The position numbers and the translations under genes were made by a program. 64,000 bases of DNA from Conoideocrella luteorostrata. Lineage: Eukaryota; Ascomycota; Sordariomycetes; Hypocreales; Clavicipitaceae. How positions within the stretch are numbered: position 1 is the first letter of the stretch; every line of letters starts with the position of its first letter. The stretch lies in contig JASWJB010000049.1 in the NCBI GenBank assembly GCA_032433595.1, forward strand, positions 115,172 to 179,171, read 5' to 3'. Positions 35,250 through 47,059 of this stretch are shown here, piece by piece. A model generated the notes under the pieces. That model was not told where the DNA came from. It made no database searches and worked only from the letters and a program-made list of their open reading frames with translations.

Positions 35250-35800
35250 AAAACGCACACCCAAAACTCACGTATGCCGGAGTCTGACACACAACCAGCA
35301 ACGCTCCGTACACTTCGTAAAAGGTTCTCGCAAAGACCTTCCGTGATTCGTATAGACCTTTCTCTTGCCGATATCAAATGGTCTAACGGTTTGCTTGTCG
35401 GATATCGAGCTGCTATGCGCTTTAACTGAATATAATAAGTAGGGAATGTAAGGCACGAAACACTTAATAAAACCTCTGTCACGATGGGCACTAGATTTAC
35501 CCACTGCGCCAGGAACAAAAAGATCCAGCAGTAGCGGCCAATACCAAATACCCCCAGTATCCAGCTATATAAGGCGCCTATCGGCCAGAGTCACCTAACG
35601 AGCCCCTGACAACTTCGGGGGGGGAACTTTTTTGAATTCTGCGCTACATGCCTGTGTGTTCTGCGAAAGGCATAATCGCACTACTTAGAGCTATAACGTT
35701 CCTTCAGACCAAATTGGTCAAGCCCAAAACTCATTTGAATTCAATCCTGTCACCCAAAAGGATCTATTCCGCCCACACACTGTTTAATATCCTGATAGAC
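35250..35800 (+). repeat. Dispersed RIP-diverged repeat, copy B
   Basis: Second copy of the repeat at 11940-12400, same orientation, about 23 kb away, with an extra stretch (about 35440-35650, including a GGGGGGGG run near 35619) between its two conserved halves. The differences are mostly C/T and G/A transitions. No intact frame. Confidence 0.7.
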
Positions 35801-36944
35801 AGTAAGCAGATTAACTTGACCAGATACTAGGTATAATTTTAGTTCTTTGTGAATAGTCTTAGTCGCGCTGTTAGATCTCTCGCCAAATTGCGATTACCTT
35901 TTGTCAAATAGATTACTTACTGCTGCGTCCAAGTTTGTCAGGAAGCAAGGAACACACTTTGTGCGTGAATTTGAGCACCCCAGGGTAGCTGCGTGGAGTG
36001 AGGATTTTCTTTGACAAGGATGACTTTAGCCAGCCTTGAACAGTGTATTTATAGTTAACGTAGCTCCCCTCAGAATGAAGAGAAATCACGCCTTCTTCGT
36101 GAAGCAAAGTGACACTTTGAGATTTTTGACGTTATCTTTAAATGCCTATTGTTACATGATGCTGACTTCTTGAATACCTGAATCATCTGATCATATGCAA
36201 TTGAACAAGAACACGAGCTCAATTGAGAAACAAACCGATGCCTTACGATTCTGACTCGTACCTCTGACTTACAACTCTGTCCTGTAACTCTGACTACACT
36301 TGTGCGCACCGCGCGAAGTTAGCAACTCCAACGCACGATCCATTGTTCAATTGATACCAAACAGTATCATAAGGTCCTCTGGGCGTTTGGTGTGCTCTTT
36401 TCTTCCTGACAAAAGATGAAGTTAATAATGTTGAGTGCAACGGAAGAAGGTGGCTGCAAGGCCACAAAAATCGAAGAGCAGGTTTCTGTCAAATTTCCGT
36501 GGAGGACCTTCATGAGGCAATGAGCATTGCCGTGATCATGGATTCAGACTTCGGATATTCCTTGTTAGTCGCTTCTGCTGACCTCCTGAATCCCATAACA
36601 TTGTATGTGAATTTGGTGGGGCCAGATGTCAGAGGGAGTGGCATGAAAAAATCTAGGGGTGGTTCGAAAAAGGTGGGTCTTTCATAGGCCATTGCCCGAA
36701 TAGCAATACTCATTCACCATATTATCTCACGAGTCGTTTGTCAATGCAAATCGTTGTCGCGGCATGTGTATTTCCATATACCAAGTGTCTTTTAGAAAGC
36801 ACCTAAACTTTAGTTCTCGTGTTTCCTAAGTTTATTATCATCCCAAAGCTAAGTCACTGAGCCAGAAAGCAAAACTAGATGCATGTCCGCGTCTCCGTCG
36901 TCGCTCCATGTTCCCACCAAATACGTGATGTCATGAACAAGCCC
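35801..36944. other. Intergenic, nothing recognised
   Basis: AT-rich DNA between the repeat copy and the 3' end of gene B. Short open frames (36070-36309, 36499-36687) lack any family resemblance. Confidence 0.5.
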
Positions 36945-37603
36945 TTAAGCTTCACCATCTTCAGAAGTAGGAGGATCTAGCCATCTCCAGTCAGTATTTC
37001 ATCTCAACCAAGACGGATCCCACCTCAGCAAGCCTTCGAAAGGGGGGTGTTGAAGCTTACCAGACAGATTGCAATCGGAATCCTCTTCTTTCTTGACACC
37101 GGCTTTGGAATCCTCCTTGGAATCATCCTTGGAATAATCCTTGGAATCATCCTTGGAATAATCCTCATCCGACTCCTCCTTCTTCACAGACTTGCCTTTG
37201 GCCATCTTTGGCTTCTTGGAGGACCCTGGAAGAGCACGACGAGGCGTAGCTTTGCGCTTCACAGGTGAGGTCTCAGGGGTAATGGGATCAGAGTCAACAG
37301 CCTTTGTAGCGGCCCTGGAGCTACTGACACCGTTGGCCTTGAGCATTCGCTCATATCGCTTCTGGCTGCATGTCATATCAGCGAGGAACTCGGATATGAG
37401 TACAACGTGGAGGTTCAACTCACGCAGCCGCCTTGGAAACAATGCTGAGTTCTTCAGCTACGGCGTTAAAGTCGGGCTATGCAAAACATGTTAATCGCCG
37501 ACGTGATGAAGAATTCGGGATGTCTTACACGGCCATTCGTTGTGTTTCCAATGCAGGAAACGAGGAACTTGACCTGCTCGGAGGGGTCCTGGTTGGCTGG
37601 CAT
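36945..37603 (-). CDS. Gene B: small Myb/SANT-like protein with K/D/S repeats
   Basis: Four exons (37529-37603, 37424-37476, 37061-37365, 36945-36976) give 154 aa. The domain occupies residues about 8-55: SEQVKFLVSCIGNT, PDFNAVAEELSIVSKAAAQ and KRYERMLKANG, matching the three-helix small Myb-like proteins next to it. It is split by introns. A basic tail follows (SPVKRKATPRRALPGSSKK, KMAKGKSVKKEE), then a tandem SKDD/SKDY/SKED repeat and an acidic end (DPPTSEDGEA). Nuclear localisation and DNA binding are inferred. The last exon is only 32 nt, but its junction (GTAAGC donor, GGCTAG acceptor) is in frame and ends the protein naturally. Confidence 0.72.
37104..37168 (-). repeat. Coding minisatellite in gene B
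   Basis: Imperfect 12/30-nt units of GGAAT(C/A)ATCCTT on the plus strand, repeated about five times, encode the SKDDSKDYSKDDSKEDSK stretch. Copy number is likely variable between strains. Confidence 0.75.
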
Positions 37604-38425
37604 GTTGGCGGTGTGGGTAGAAGCTTCTAGATGGGATTCTACCAATTGGTTGAATGAAACACTGTATTGGAGGGGAACCTGTGGCAATGTTGGCAATTGA
37701 TGTGTTGAAGGAGTTTGAAAGAACAGATGCAATCAAACTACAAACATGGATGGCAGGACGAAAAGTTGAGTACGCTTGGTTTGAAAGATCGGTTTTCAGG
37801 AAGGGTGAACGACGTCTGGCCTGGTTTACAATGAAAACAAGGGGTAGCCCTGGCGACGGTTGTAAGTGACGACCAGGTGAGCAAAGACCAAGTTGTCAGC
37901 TGTCAGACGGTCGATAGTGGATACTCCGTGGACAAGAAGTGGCTGGGGCAAAGTCTTGGGGGTGATTGTATCTATCAATTATGAGGACCGGGCTTTCGGC
38001 CCTCGCTTAGCATTTGCAATTTGAAGATAACCCCGTGTCGTGTCGCCTTGTTTGAACGAAAACATTCATGCCGTGTTATAAATGCTCCGAACGTAGAGTC
38101 TTGCAGCAACTCTAAAAGCTAAGCTGTCAATCTCTCTGTTAAGAACTAGGTACTTAAAGCAAATTATGCCATGAGCGTTCTGAAGGTATACCGAAGTCAT
38201 CTTCTAGCTGGAGTAGCATCATGGTGCCATCGCAGGACCACCAGACAAACTACCGTCGTCAACATACCCACCCCATATACCATTGTGAGCAAGCCATAGT
38301 CTGATATCTCTAAATCCCATTATCGGCAAGCCCTTAATCACAAATCACTGCCTTATCGGTCCTCATACCAAGAAGCTCAAGCCCCCCCCCCCCCCCCCTC
38401 GCGTTTTCTGCCATAGCTTGGCTGT
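37604..38425. other. Promoter of gene B and 3' region of gene C
   Basis: Non-coding. Contains a 17-nt poly-C tract close to the gene C stop (listed separately); nothing else recognised. Confidence 0.5.
38382..38398. repeat. Homopolymer of 17 C (poly-G in gene C 3' UTR)
   Basis: An uninterrupted run of 17 C on the plus strand lies 28 nt beyond the gene C stop codon, so the transcript would carry poly-G in its 3' UTR. Such a tract could form a G-quadruplex-like structure and is prone to slippage; length may also be affected by sequencing error. Confidence 0.8.
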
Positions 38426-38800
38426 TCACTCTGCTTCCGAGTCCCCCTCCTCCTCCTGAGCTCCCACTGAAGCATTCGACTCAAAGTGCCTCTTTGTTGG
38501 TGTACGCGGAGCTCTCTTGCTCACTTTCTTTTCGCCAGATGGCCCCATGGGACCGCCCTTCCTGGGGCTTGGACTGGCACCCGTCTGCTCTCGCCATTTA
38601 TGGCGAGCAGACATCTGCCGGAAGCGCTCTTTGGCGCATTTCGAGTCTTTCAGACCCAGTTCCGCCGCGACGTTGTCCCAGTCTGCGTCAGGCTTGCAGC
38701 TCATATTGTTAAAGATAGCTTTGATGAAGCGGAGCTCGGTTTCGGTGAGACCGTTAGGGGTCTCGCCATTGCCCGCAGCCGCACCGGCCTTTCGAGGCAT
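38426..38800 (-). CDS. Gene C: small Myb/SANT-like protein
   Basis: An uninterrupted frame of 124 aa from the ATG at 38800. The domain is at about residues 18-70: TETELRFIKAIFNNM, DADWDNVAAELGLKDS and AKERFRQMSARHKW, a clear three-helix Myb/SANT-like unit with the Trp of helix 2 conserved. A basic tail follows (SPRKGG, EKKVSKRAPRTPTKRH) and an acidic C-terminus (EEEGDSEAE). Nearest in style to genes B, D and E. A nuclear DNA-binding or chromatin role is inferred from domain and tail. No intron lies within the coding part; a 5' UTR intron is possible (CTTAC at 38874). Confidence 0.75.
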   Translation of the reverse strand: MPRKAGAAAGNGETPNGLTETELRFIKAIFNNMSCKPDADWDNVAAELGLKDSKCAKERFRQMSARHKWREQTGASPSPRKGGPMGPSGEKKVSKRAPRTPTKRHFESNASVGAQEEEGDSEAE

Positions 38801-39800
38801 TGTTTCGTTTGGGAGGGCTTTTGTTAAGATTAGACGGGACTCAGTGAAATGAGATGAGAGCGTGGTTGGAGACTTACGTTGACTCGAGAGTAAGCTGTTT
38901 TATGCCAGACAAGCTCTGTGTTTGAGAATATTCGCAATGGATGCGAATATGAGGCTACTGGTGCAAAGTAGATAAAAGCCGAATGCTACAAAAACTTGGA
39001 GGAGTTGTGAATGGGGCGTGGCACTCTGGGTTAAGGAGGGAAGGGCGCGCGTTGGCGGTGGTAGATGCGAGCTGGGCGGTTTGTGTTGAGCTGATGTGCC
39101 TTGTGTATTAGGAAAGTGAACTCAAAGATATGTGCTGTGATTCATCAATGCACCTCGCTTCACCTCACCAAGCTCATATATTCTCGCACAGACCACATCA
39201 AAATTGTCAACAGACCGACATCTCCGTCCCACCTTCTGGGTTGCGGAATTACCCCAGTAAGTTTCACCCGTTCTCTATGAACAACAGAACCCAGTTAAAC
39301 CAGCCAGTCTCAAGCCCGCATAACCTGCAAAGCTGTCCTCATGTCCTGCAAAGCCAATTATATTGGGAGGGCCATAAGAATATGTAGAGTCGATTATGCC
39401 ATTCACTAATAAAACTTGAGCCAATTATCCTACTCTGGTCATGTCAATCTCCCCATCCCCTGCTTAGCCTCATCATCTACACAAGTTGACACTAAAATGC
39501 ATTTGCTCACTCACTCACTCTATGGATGGGTCCATGTCCTCCAACCGCAGCCTACACATCAAAGTGTCTACAATACCTCCACGCACATAGCTTTCAGAAG
39601 AACAATTATGTTATAATCAGAAGCATGTATTTACCGTTGTCCGCTTTCCCTCATAACTAGCATCACTTCGTAGAGTAGCTAGCATCTTGACCATTTCTCA
39701 GCCATTTCTCATATGTCTCGATTCCACCAGAAACAACTGTTAACCCCCAACCTTCTTCTCAATGACTTGCCAAAGTTCCTTCAATCTCGTCAGCAGACCC
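38801..39800. other. Intergenic between genes C and D
   Basis: Holds the gene C promoter and gene D 3' region. No further domain remnant of the Myb-like family was seen. Confidence 0.5.
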
Positions 39801-40383
39801 TTAAAACGGATCGTCATTATCCTCATTCAGAAACGCATTACACTCAGCATGCAGCTCCGCATCCTGATCATACTCTTCGCCATCCTCATCCTCATCCTTC
39901 ACCGCCACCGTCTGATCATCGTCATCGTCGTCCTCACTCTCCTCCTTTTTAGCCGGCTTGCCCCTAGGCTTGCCCTTCGTGCCCGCCCGTCCAGGGGTCT
40001 TGACCACCTTGGTTGGTGTTCCTCCGACAGAGCCGCCGCTTTTCTTGGTCGGGGTCCGAGCCGTGGCACAGGGAGAGGTACCTATAGCAGGAGATTCGGT
40101 AGTAATTCCCAGTTTGCGCTTGACTTGACCGAAGCGGACCTTATAGAGCAACAACAATTCAGCTCGATTCGTGAACACAACACAACCACAGGGCGTTGCA
40201 AAACAAAAGCGACAAGAGAAAGAAACATACCTTGGCGACATCGGCGTTTTTGAATCCCTGCTCGGAGGCAACAGAGTTCCAGTCAATATCCGCCTTGTTG
40301 CGGGTATGCTTGACAATGGCGAAAAAGAACATAGCCTCTTGCGCAGTGGGCTCCTTCTTCTTGGGGGTAATGTCGCCAGCCAT
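39801..40383 (-). CDS. Gene D: small Myb/SANT-like protein with acidic tail
   Basis: Two exons (40231-40383 and 39801-40139) give 163 aa. Residues about 12-65 form the domain: AQEAMFFFAIVKHTRNK, DIDWNSVASEQGFKNADVAK and VRFGQVKRKLG, with the intron exactly before the last helix. The tail has AT-hook-like basic stretches (GRAGTKGKPRGKPAKK) followed by a very acidic end (EDDDDDD, DEDEDGEEYDQDAE). DNA binding is inferred from both elements. The phase-0 junction before the DNA-reading helix differs from the phase-2 junction of the plus-strand members. The ATG at 40383 is the first in the frame. Confidence 0.78.
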
Positions 40384-41089
40384 CACGAACTAGTGGAAAT
40401 TGTAAGCACAAGAAGGGAGCTTTTCGAGTTTGCGCACGAGGGCCGAACCTTGTGCCTTTCAGTGAAAGCGATGTGGTCAAGTGTAGATACGTTTGGCTCG
40501 AGGGAAGTTACTGGAAAATTAGCAGTTTGGCTGCGCAAAGAGGTCGTGAAACAGAAGAAAATAAAAAATTGGAAGAGATGAGGGAGAGACGATTTGGTAT
40601 CGCCCTTCAGGGTTAATGAGGGGGCAATGCAAAGTGAGTTATAAGTGAGTTGTAAGCATGTGTGCGCAGGTGGTTGCAGTTGGGCCATTGCATCGACAAA
40701 CTTACAGCACTCGCTCGAGTGACGCGTTTCCATGCACTCGGTACGATCTATCCAGTCAACAGACCTACACAATTACAACTTTTTCACAGACCTGGAGACA
40801 CAGCAACATTTTAATCATGATAAAAGAAGCTCTGTTACTTTGAAGAAGTCCAGGACAGCAAATAGCTCAACTATCAGTATACAATTTGTAACTAAATCCA
40901 CCAAACGCCAGTCACATCAGAGCCAAGTAGTATCCCTGAATCTGAGCATCAAAGTACCTTCTCATCACCTTACAATTATTTGTTCATCATTAAGTCGTAA
41001 GCAGGCGAAACGTCTACCGCACGCCAGTTTTTTTCCATGATACAATCCACTTTGCCAACCTGTTCTGGAATTCCCGTCTCCATTGGGTA
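40384..41089. other. Intergenic between genes D and E
   Basis: Non-coding; gene D promoter and gene E 3' region. Nothing else recognised. Confidence 0.5.
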
Positions 41090-41882
41090 TCAAAAAAGCT
41101 GAGGGTCGTGGAAACGATCGTTCCACCCTTGGGCACAGTCTATCAGAGACTGAGGGTCACTAATATCGGACAGTTCTGGGCTTTGCAGATCCGCCGAACC
41201 GCTGCTATAGCTGTTCAGGTCGTAAGCAGCCTCAAAGGCTGAAAAGGCAGGGGAGTGCGTGAGACTGCCAGGATCGGTAAACATGTCAGAGTTCGCATCG
41301 AGCATGGCAAATGCGTTAGAGTCTCTGGGCTGTCGCTTCTCGATGACAGCCGGGTGAACTGACATCATGTCGTCGCTGCAGGGCGTGAGAAATCGAGCGC
41401 TGAAATCGTCGTTATCGCCAATGTATGGGGATGCAAGAGAAGCCGGCGAATACTGTGGGTAGCATGTTAGAAGACGGCGCCCTACTTGACGAGGTTCATA
41501 ATTATGCAAGCATACCTGAGCGAGCGATGAAAGGCTCACGCCAGATTCTGACTTGACGATAGCGTCTTTCTTGGATGAGCTGCTCTTTCTTGCAGACTTG
41601 GACACGCGATCCTTTTCTTCGTGGCGAGACCGCTTCTGGGGCTCATGGCCAGTGACAGTAGTCCGGAAACGAGAGTATCGCATTCTGGCGGCATGTCCGT
41701 TCGAAATGGGTTGCAGCAAGACTGGGTCTTGGGCAACTTGATTCCAGTCAATCTTGACGACTGTCAGTACATCAACACACACAAGAACAGAGATGTCACG
41801 GTAGACTAACATCTTTGAGATTCTTTTGCTTCAAGATGGCAAAGAGGAAGCGGGCCATGGCATTATCACCGTTTGGAGACAT
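41090..41882 (-). CDS. Gene E: Myb/SANT-like protein
   Basis: Three exons (41811-41882, 41516-41752, 41090-41452) give 223 aa. The domain starts almost at the N-terminus: ARFLFAILKQKNLKD, then IDWNQVAQ, an 8-residue insertion, and ISNGHAARMRYSRFRTTV, the very conserved third helix of a widespread fungal small Myb-like subfamily. A basic/Ser stretch follows (EPQKRSRHEEKDRVSKSARK), then a Ser/Asp/Pro-rich acidic C-terminus (FTDPGSLTHSPAFSAFEAAY, LQSPELSDISDPQSL) that could be a transactivation region. Exon 1/2 was joined at the phase-0 AAG acceptor, which restores the family text KDIDWN. It is the last minus-strand member; the divergent core begins upstream. Confidence 0.78.
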
Positions 41883-44800
41883 GTTGTTTGTGTTTGTGGA
41901 TGAGAGTGTACTGGGCAAGTTGTCTTTGGATGATGGCCGTCAAGAGACAGTTGGGTGGTGCGAGGCAAAACAAGCAAGACTTTTCGCGGGAGCAAGCTTG
42001 AGTAGATATAGCCTTGATATGAGTGCCACCAGGCAGTCTGTTACGACTAAGCAGCTGCGAAGGCACAAACACACTACAACAAGTAGTGCTAGTATTTCAG
42101 GTGAATCAATGTGAATGGTCGGCGTTACGGTACTTCGGGGAGATAGAGCTGTGAGGGTGACTAAGTGGGCGATGCAACCGGGCCGAGACAGGTTTTAGCC
42201 AGAGTCGACCAGGAGGAAGCAGTGAATCTGATGTCAAGATGGTGTTAGGGATGTTAAGATTGAAAGAAGGTTAAGCTTCCACGGGGCAGCAGTGCTTCAT
42301 GCAAGAGCTGATGAAGGGCAGAGTCAACAGAAGAAGGGTCTTACGGATGGATGAGATAGTCGGAAGGAAAAGTGAAATGGATGCCTTGGGGGAAAGGCTT
42401 GCATTAAAAAGGCATCGATCTCAGGCATAAAAGGCAACGCAACGAATAGACAGTATCTAGCAGAGGGGGGTGGACGGATGCAAGGATCCAGGAACCGACA
42501 GACACAGACCTTGACAGCATGGGGGGTGGTTCAATGACGCCGTGGGACTAGCATCTACTCCGTAGTCGAATCGGCATCCAGCATGCGGTGGCCTGTCTCG
42601 AAATGGGGAGCTCCAAAGGCCGCCGAGGGCGTGGTTGCCTGGCGGTACCGCCATTTAGGGAACAGTGCGGGAGGTTACCAAAGCAAATTGATGCAATCGG
42701 CGGAATCAAGTTGGATGGGTGATGGGGTGGATGGGTCGAAGGGATTGAAGTGTGTGGGAGCGGATGTGCAGATGATGACGGGATTGATGGAGTGGGGGAA
42801 TCGTATGTATTGGTATTGTTCGGAGTAGTACGGAGTACGGAGTAGTGGCAAAAGCTATGCCAGGCAGCCCAGCAGTCCCATCTAGTGCCATATTTTAGAG
42901 GGCGGCCAGTGATAAGCAGCGCCGTCACAGCGCGTAAAGAGTGTGCAGCAGCGCTGCTCCGCTAAGCCCAGCACTATATACGTCCTTAATTAGGCCCCAC
43001 TAACGACTCTGGACTCTGATCCCTGTCAGCCACCGCCAGAGAGCAGCCAGATTGCATGGGGCTTCGTATTGATTGTCGCAAAAAGAAATACCGAGAGTAA
43101 ATATCGTCGAGCGATTGAAATCAGTTAAGAGCGACAAGCTCCGTTCCTTCGAGTGTGCATTCACCTGCTCTGCTGCTCTGGCAACAGGCAGCATACCCTC
43201 TTGTGTCAGGTGGCGTCGTCCCACACACGTCTTTTCTCAAGCAACTCCCGCCAGCACGAACCAAGTGCTCGACTACGGATGAATGACAATCGCAATTCGC
43301 AACATTGACGAGCAAACTTAACGACAGGGATGGCTTTCCGGCCTGGGACTGAAACCCGTGTGACTCATCGTTGGGAACCAAGCCAAGGAAAGCAAAAGAA
43401 AGGGCCAAAGGGGGGTGTGCTTCCATGGCGTCGTAGTTCATTCCGTCAGCCCCGGCAGTACCCCATCATGATGCGCCGCTAAGCCTCGCGCATCCAATTC
43501 AACCAAAGTCATTTCACCAGCAGATAGGGCACAGTTTCAATGCGCGACGAGGGATATAGTCCTTCGTTCGAGTTCTCAAATCAATTAAAGTGTTTTGGTC
43601 CTGGTTTGGTTGGCCGATGGATTGTCGGTGTCCACACAGCAAGGCCAATTGGCAAAGCGTACAACGGAAGGCACCACTTCTCGTTGAGTAACCATTGATA
43701 TCAACCCTTGGCAAGGACCGGCTGAAACTTTTTTTTTTTTTCCTTCGGCCAAGTGGTCCTCATTTGTCAAGGGATGTGTCGGCTGTGAAATGCGAAGGCC
43801 CCAGCATACCCCATCACATCGATGCTAGCTGAGGCAGCGACGGCGTCATCTCAAAAGAGGGGCTGTCGCAGGAATTATCATGACGCTGGATTAAATGCAA
43901 AATATTGTATTTCAATGTTCAGAAACCCTTGGAAGCCCAGGAAAATTTGCGAATACATAAATAGATCACTCAAAAGTCATTGAAGGCTATTTAAAACTTC
44001 TTCATGGTTGTGCAGCGGCTGTATTCGCAATCGCCGTCGTGGAGGGGATGGGGTGAGGTGGTTCGGAGACGCGACGGGCGCGAACTTTTGCGGGACACTG
44101 TGTGACCAGGTTCTCGCCAGGTTGCCACGAACTCACGTGAGAGCATTATGGAGGTACCTGGGTACCTGCTGAGTGCACGTTCTGCGCCGCCGCCTGCGCG
44201 TCTGGTCTGTGTCGCCTCCCCCTCGCCGTACAGAGAATTGGAGGCTGGCACTCGACTTTGGCTGCTGGCCGAACTGACTAATGTGCAAACCATGGAGCAT
44301 CATTCCGCCGCTTCTATTGCATCTTACACCGCCACATGGAGCCACTTGACGTCGGTGGTTCTACAGATGCATTTGTCATCCAGATTTTGCGAGATTCTGA
44401 TTGAAGATTGAAGACAGAGTCAACATGGCCACGAGGAAGAAGGAATGACAGTGGCGGTTTGTTGCTGTTGCTGCTGTCACCTGCAAAGTCGCGAACATGG
44501 TGCACTGTTGCTTCGATTGGAATTCCGCAGGCACCAATGGTCAGATCAGACTCGCCAATTAGTTATTCCTCATCGTATTTTGTCATACATGGACCACGGG
44601 CAGGTTTCGGCCTGGCATCATTTTTAACAGTAAGGGTAAAGTTTGTCGCCGAGCCGTGGTGCACAACCAGACCTCTCACAGACTCACAACCGGGCGATTT
44701 TCCCAGGATAGAGCGGGTAAACGCCGTTTCAACATCGGCTAAGTCCATGCATCAGCGTTTGCTAAGGCTACCTACCCGTCCGCGTACACATCGAGAACCC

Positions 44801-45190
44801 GGTGGGAAACGGCCGGACGGGTCTATTTGTTCTCAAACAACTTATTGTACCGTTCGCTTGCGTTTACTTCTTATTGTCATCTCCGCAAGGCTCAAAGACT
44901 ATCAATAAGATCGCCAACGTGCAGTTGTGCAACATGCCCGCGGGCCGGAAGATATGATATTCCGCATTCCACCCCGACACATGCCTGTCCCAGCCACCAC
45001 TCGCACGGGCCATGCGCGTGTTGTCCAACCGCCCATACCCCCTTTGCCATTATCACACTACCATTTTTCCCATTGTATTCAGCCGAGCACTTAACACGGC
45101 CTATCCGCGAAACGCGCAGGAACTAAGTTACCTCCAATATCCCGACTTACACAAGAGTTCGTCCTGTCCCCACTGGTCTCTCAGTTCATA
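41883..45190. other. Gene-free divergent core of the Myb-like cluster
   Basis: About 3.3 kb between gene E (minus) and gene F (plus), so it contains both promoters. Open frames (for example 44408-44908, 166 codons) look random: extreme Ser/Arg/Leu composition and no domain. A TACGGAGTA cluster is at 42821-42845 and a T13 run at 43729-43741. The GC content is not RIP-like. Confidence 0.5.
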
Positions 45191-46255
45191 ATGAGTAGCA
45201 AGAATTGGAATGATCGTGCGGACAAGGATTTGTTTTTCACAATCTTGTCTGTAAAGAACATAGGTGTCATCAGCGGCGCGGAATGGACCAGCATTGGCAA
45301 CCAAATGCGACTGTTGGGATATGGCTTTACCAACGAGGGATGCCGGTATGTCGTTTTCCCTGCGACGTTCGCTTGAGATGAGCCGCTTGTGTGTGAAATA
45401 CTTCGCTTCTTTTATACTCGCGACCGTAGTTAGCGGTCACACGAGCATGTCGTAGTTGTGTCGCCTGTCATGCGTGGGCTTGGCTGCTTCAAGTGAGGCT
45501 GTATGAGATGAAACTACAGCCGACACTGGACGGATGCGCATTTTCCTTTCATCCACACCTTTTTTCTTCAAGCTTGAGATGGTTCAATAGTGACTCCCAG
45601 TTGACACATCCCTCATAGGCAACATTTCCAAGGTCTTCGCAGAATCCAGAACAAAGCCGAGGCAAATGGCTCCCACCCAGCAAATTCTTGGCAGCCCGAC
45701 CATACCATGAATCCAATCACTAGGCGGCCTGGGCCTGGTAGAGGTCGCCCCAGGAAGCAATCTTCTATGGGAGCAGAAGGCCAGGTGCCAGTTCAAAGTC
45801 AGACAAATGCATCTCCAGCACAGGATCACAGTGTAATCTCCGCCCCAGAACCTGCACAAGAACCTCTGACGCCAAACCTGCAACATGTTCATCAACTGCC
45901 ACATGGCCGACAAGTGCAACAGCAACAACATCCACATCAACATCAACAAGACCTGCAAGACGACAATGTAGCTGCAGAAAATACCGTCGCCGTGCCACAG
46001 CCCAACATCGCTCCAACAGACAGCCCGGCTACTCCCGCTACCGAAGCAGATGTTTCCAGTGCGCCGTCACAGCCCAACGATGGCGACGATGTCGAGGGCA
46101 TCGATGAACATCCAGCCAAGAGGCAGAGACTAGACACGCAGGAACTCGAACGGGATCAACCTCTTGATGATGAAGCAGTTTTGGCTTTGGCGGCACATAA
46201 TGGCGCCGCCGGCCCGGATTACGCCGAAGAGTACGTCGTTGTCCCGACCACTTGA
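45191..46255 (+). CDS. Gene F: Myb/SANT-like protein with AT-hook and Q/H-rich tail
   Basis: Two exons (45191-45345 and 45619-46255; intron 273 nt, phase 2) give 263 aa. The domain is at residues about 5-65: WNDRADKDLFFTILSV, EWTSIGNQMRLLGYGFTNEGC and RQHFQGLRRIQ. The intron lies inside the Arg codon directly before QH. A canonical AT-hook (PGRGRPRKQ) is at about residue 90, then Gln/His-rich low complexity (QVQQQQHPHQHQQ) and an acidic C-terminus. Two separate DNA-binding elements make a chromatin or transcription role likely. The intron is much longer than the 50-90 nt usual here. Confidence 0.75.
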
Positions 46256-46776
46256 GCCTGTCCAAGCTAACACATAGTTCGTAGCTTCAGCTACGGCGAA
46301 GCATGACATATAGCTAGTGGTTTACTCAATAGCCGAAAAAGTGGGTGCGTGCCTCGAGAAACGTCCAACGTGCGGCCGAAAAGGCGCAATGATTGTGTAT
46401 TGTAGTGGTAATGTGATTGATTGGTAGTGCTCAAACAGACAGACATGTACAGTAGCGTTATTGAATAACACGGACTTTGGCCGTGGGGAGGATGAGTTGG
46501 AATACCAGGATTATTATTAACCATGAACATCTGACAGCTGTTATCGCCAAACGAACCGTTTGCACCTGTCCGTGCATGTTGGTAATGACATCCCCTACTT
46601 TGCCATTCCCCCCTGGCCACCATTCGATCTTTTTCACCTTCAACCTGTCATCTGTATTTCTTGGTCGATACCACAGGGTTCGCCGCGCATCTGAAGAACG
46701 CCTCATCTACACCTCATCTGCCACGAACTTGAAATACTCTGGTGAAACAGCCACGCAGCTCAGCCCGCCGTCGAAA
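46256..46776. other. Intergenic between F and G
   Basis: Non-coding; 3' region of gene F and upstream region of exon G. Nothing else recognised. Confidence 0.5.
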
Positions 46777-47059
46777 ATGGCGCCAAAAGCCCACTGGACA
46801 GACGTCACTTTCCTACACGATCTCGTCGTGTCCTTTTATGGAGCTGGAGTCGATGCATCAGCCATGACTACCGATATCCGCAAAGATATCGAGGACCGCA
46901 TGAGACAACTCAACCACGACGTGACCTGGGAGGGTATCCGGTAAGAAATTTAGCAATTGCCTTTCTTTTGGTTCCATGATTTTCAGCACATCCTCGGGCA
47001 GTTTTGCTGCCAAGTGCCGCACACTTCGCCTGCCAGTTGAACGCGCAGCTCACTTTTGA
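46777..47059 (+). CDS. Gene G: Myb/SANT-like first exon, own or shared 3' part
   Basis: Exon 1 (46777-46940) encodes 54 residues of the same domain type: WTDVTFLHDLVVSFYGAG, TTDIRKDIEDRMRQLNHDV and TWEGIR, ending phase 2 inside the Arg codon at GTAAGA. The expected QH..LRR helix and basic tail do not follow. The nearest acceptor (TTTTCAG, 46986) gives a short end (KCRTLRLP then stop at 47059) for a 78-aa protein that lacks a proper third helix. Alternatively exon 1 splices to the exon at 47884, which is in frame and supplies QHIQKLRR plus the tail (141 aa). Transcript data would decide; otherwise G is a decaying copy. Confidence 0.5.

Noticed and set aside
37104..37168. CRISPR-like spacing of short repeats
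   Set aside because: The units are contiguous and encode the SKDD repeat of gene B, so this is a coding minisatellite.
44408..44908. 166-codon plus-strand frame in the cluster core
   Set aside because: Random-looking Ser/Arg/Leu-rich product, no domain, no promoter or intron signals; kept as non-coding.
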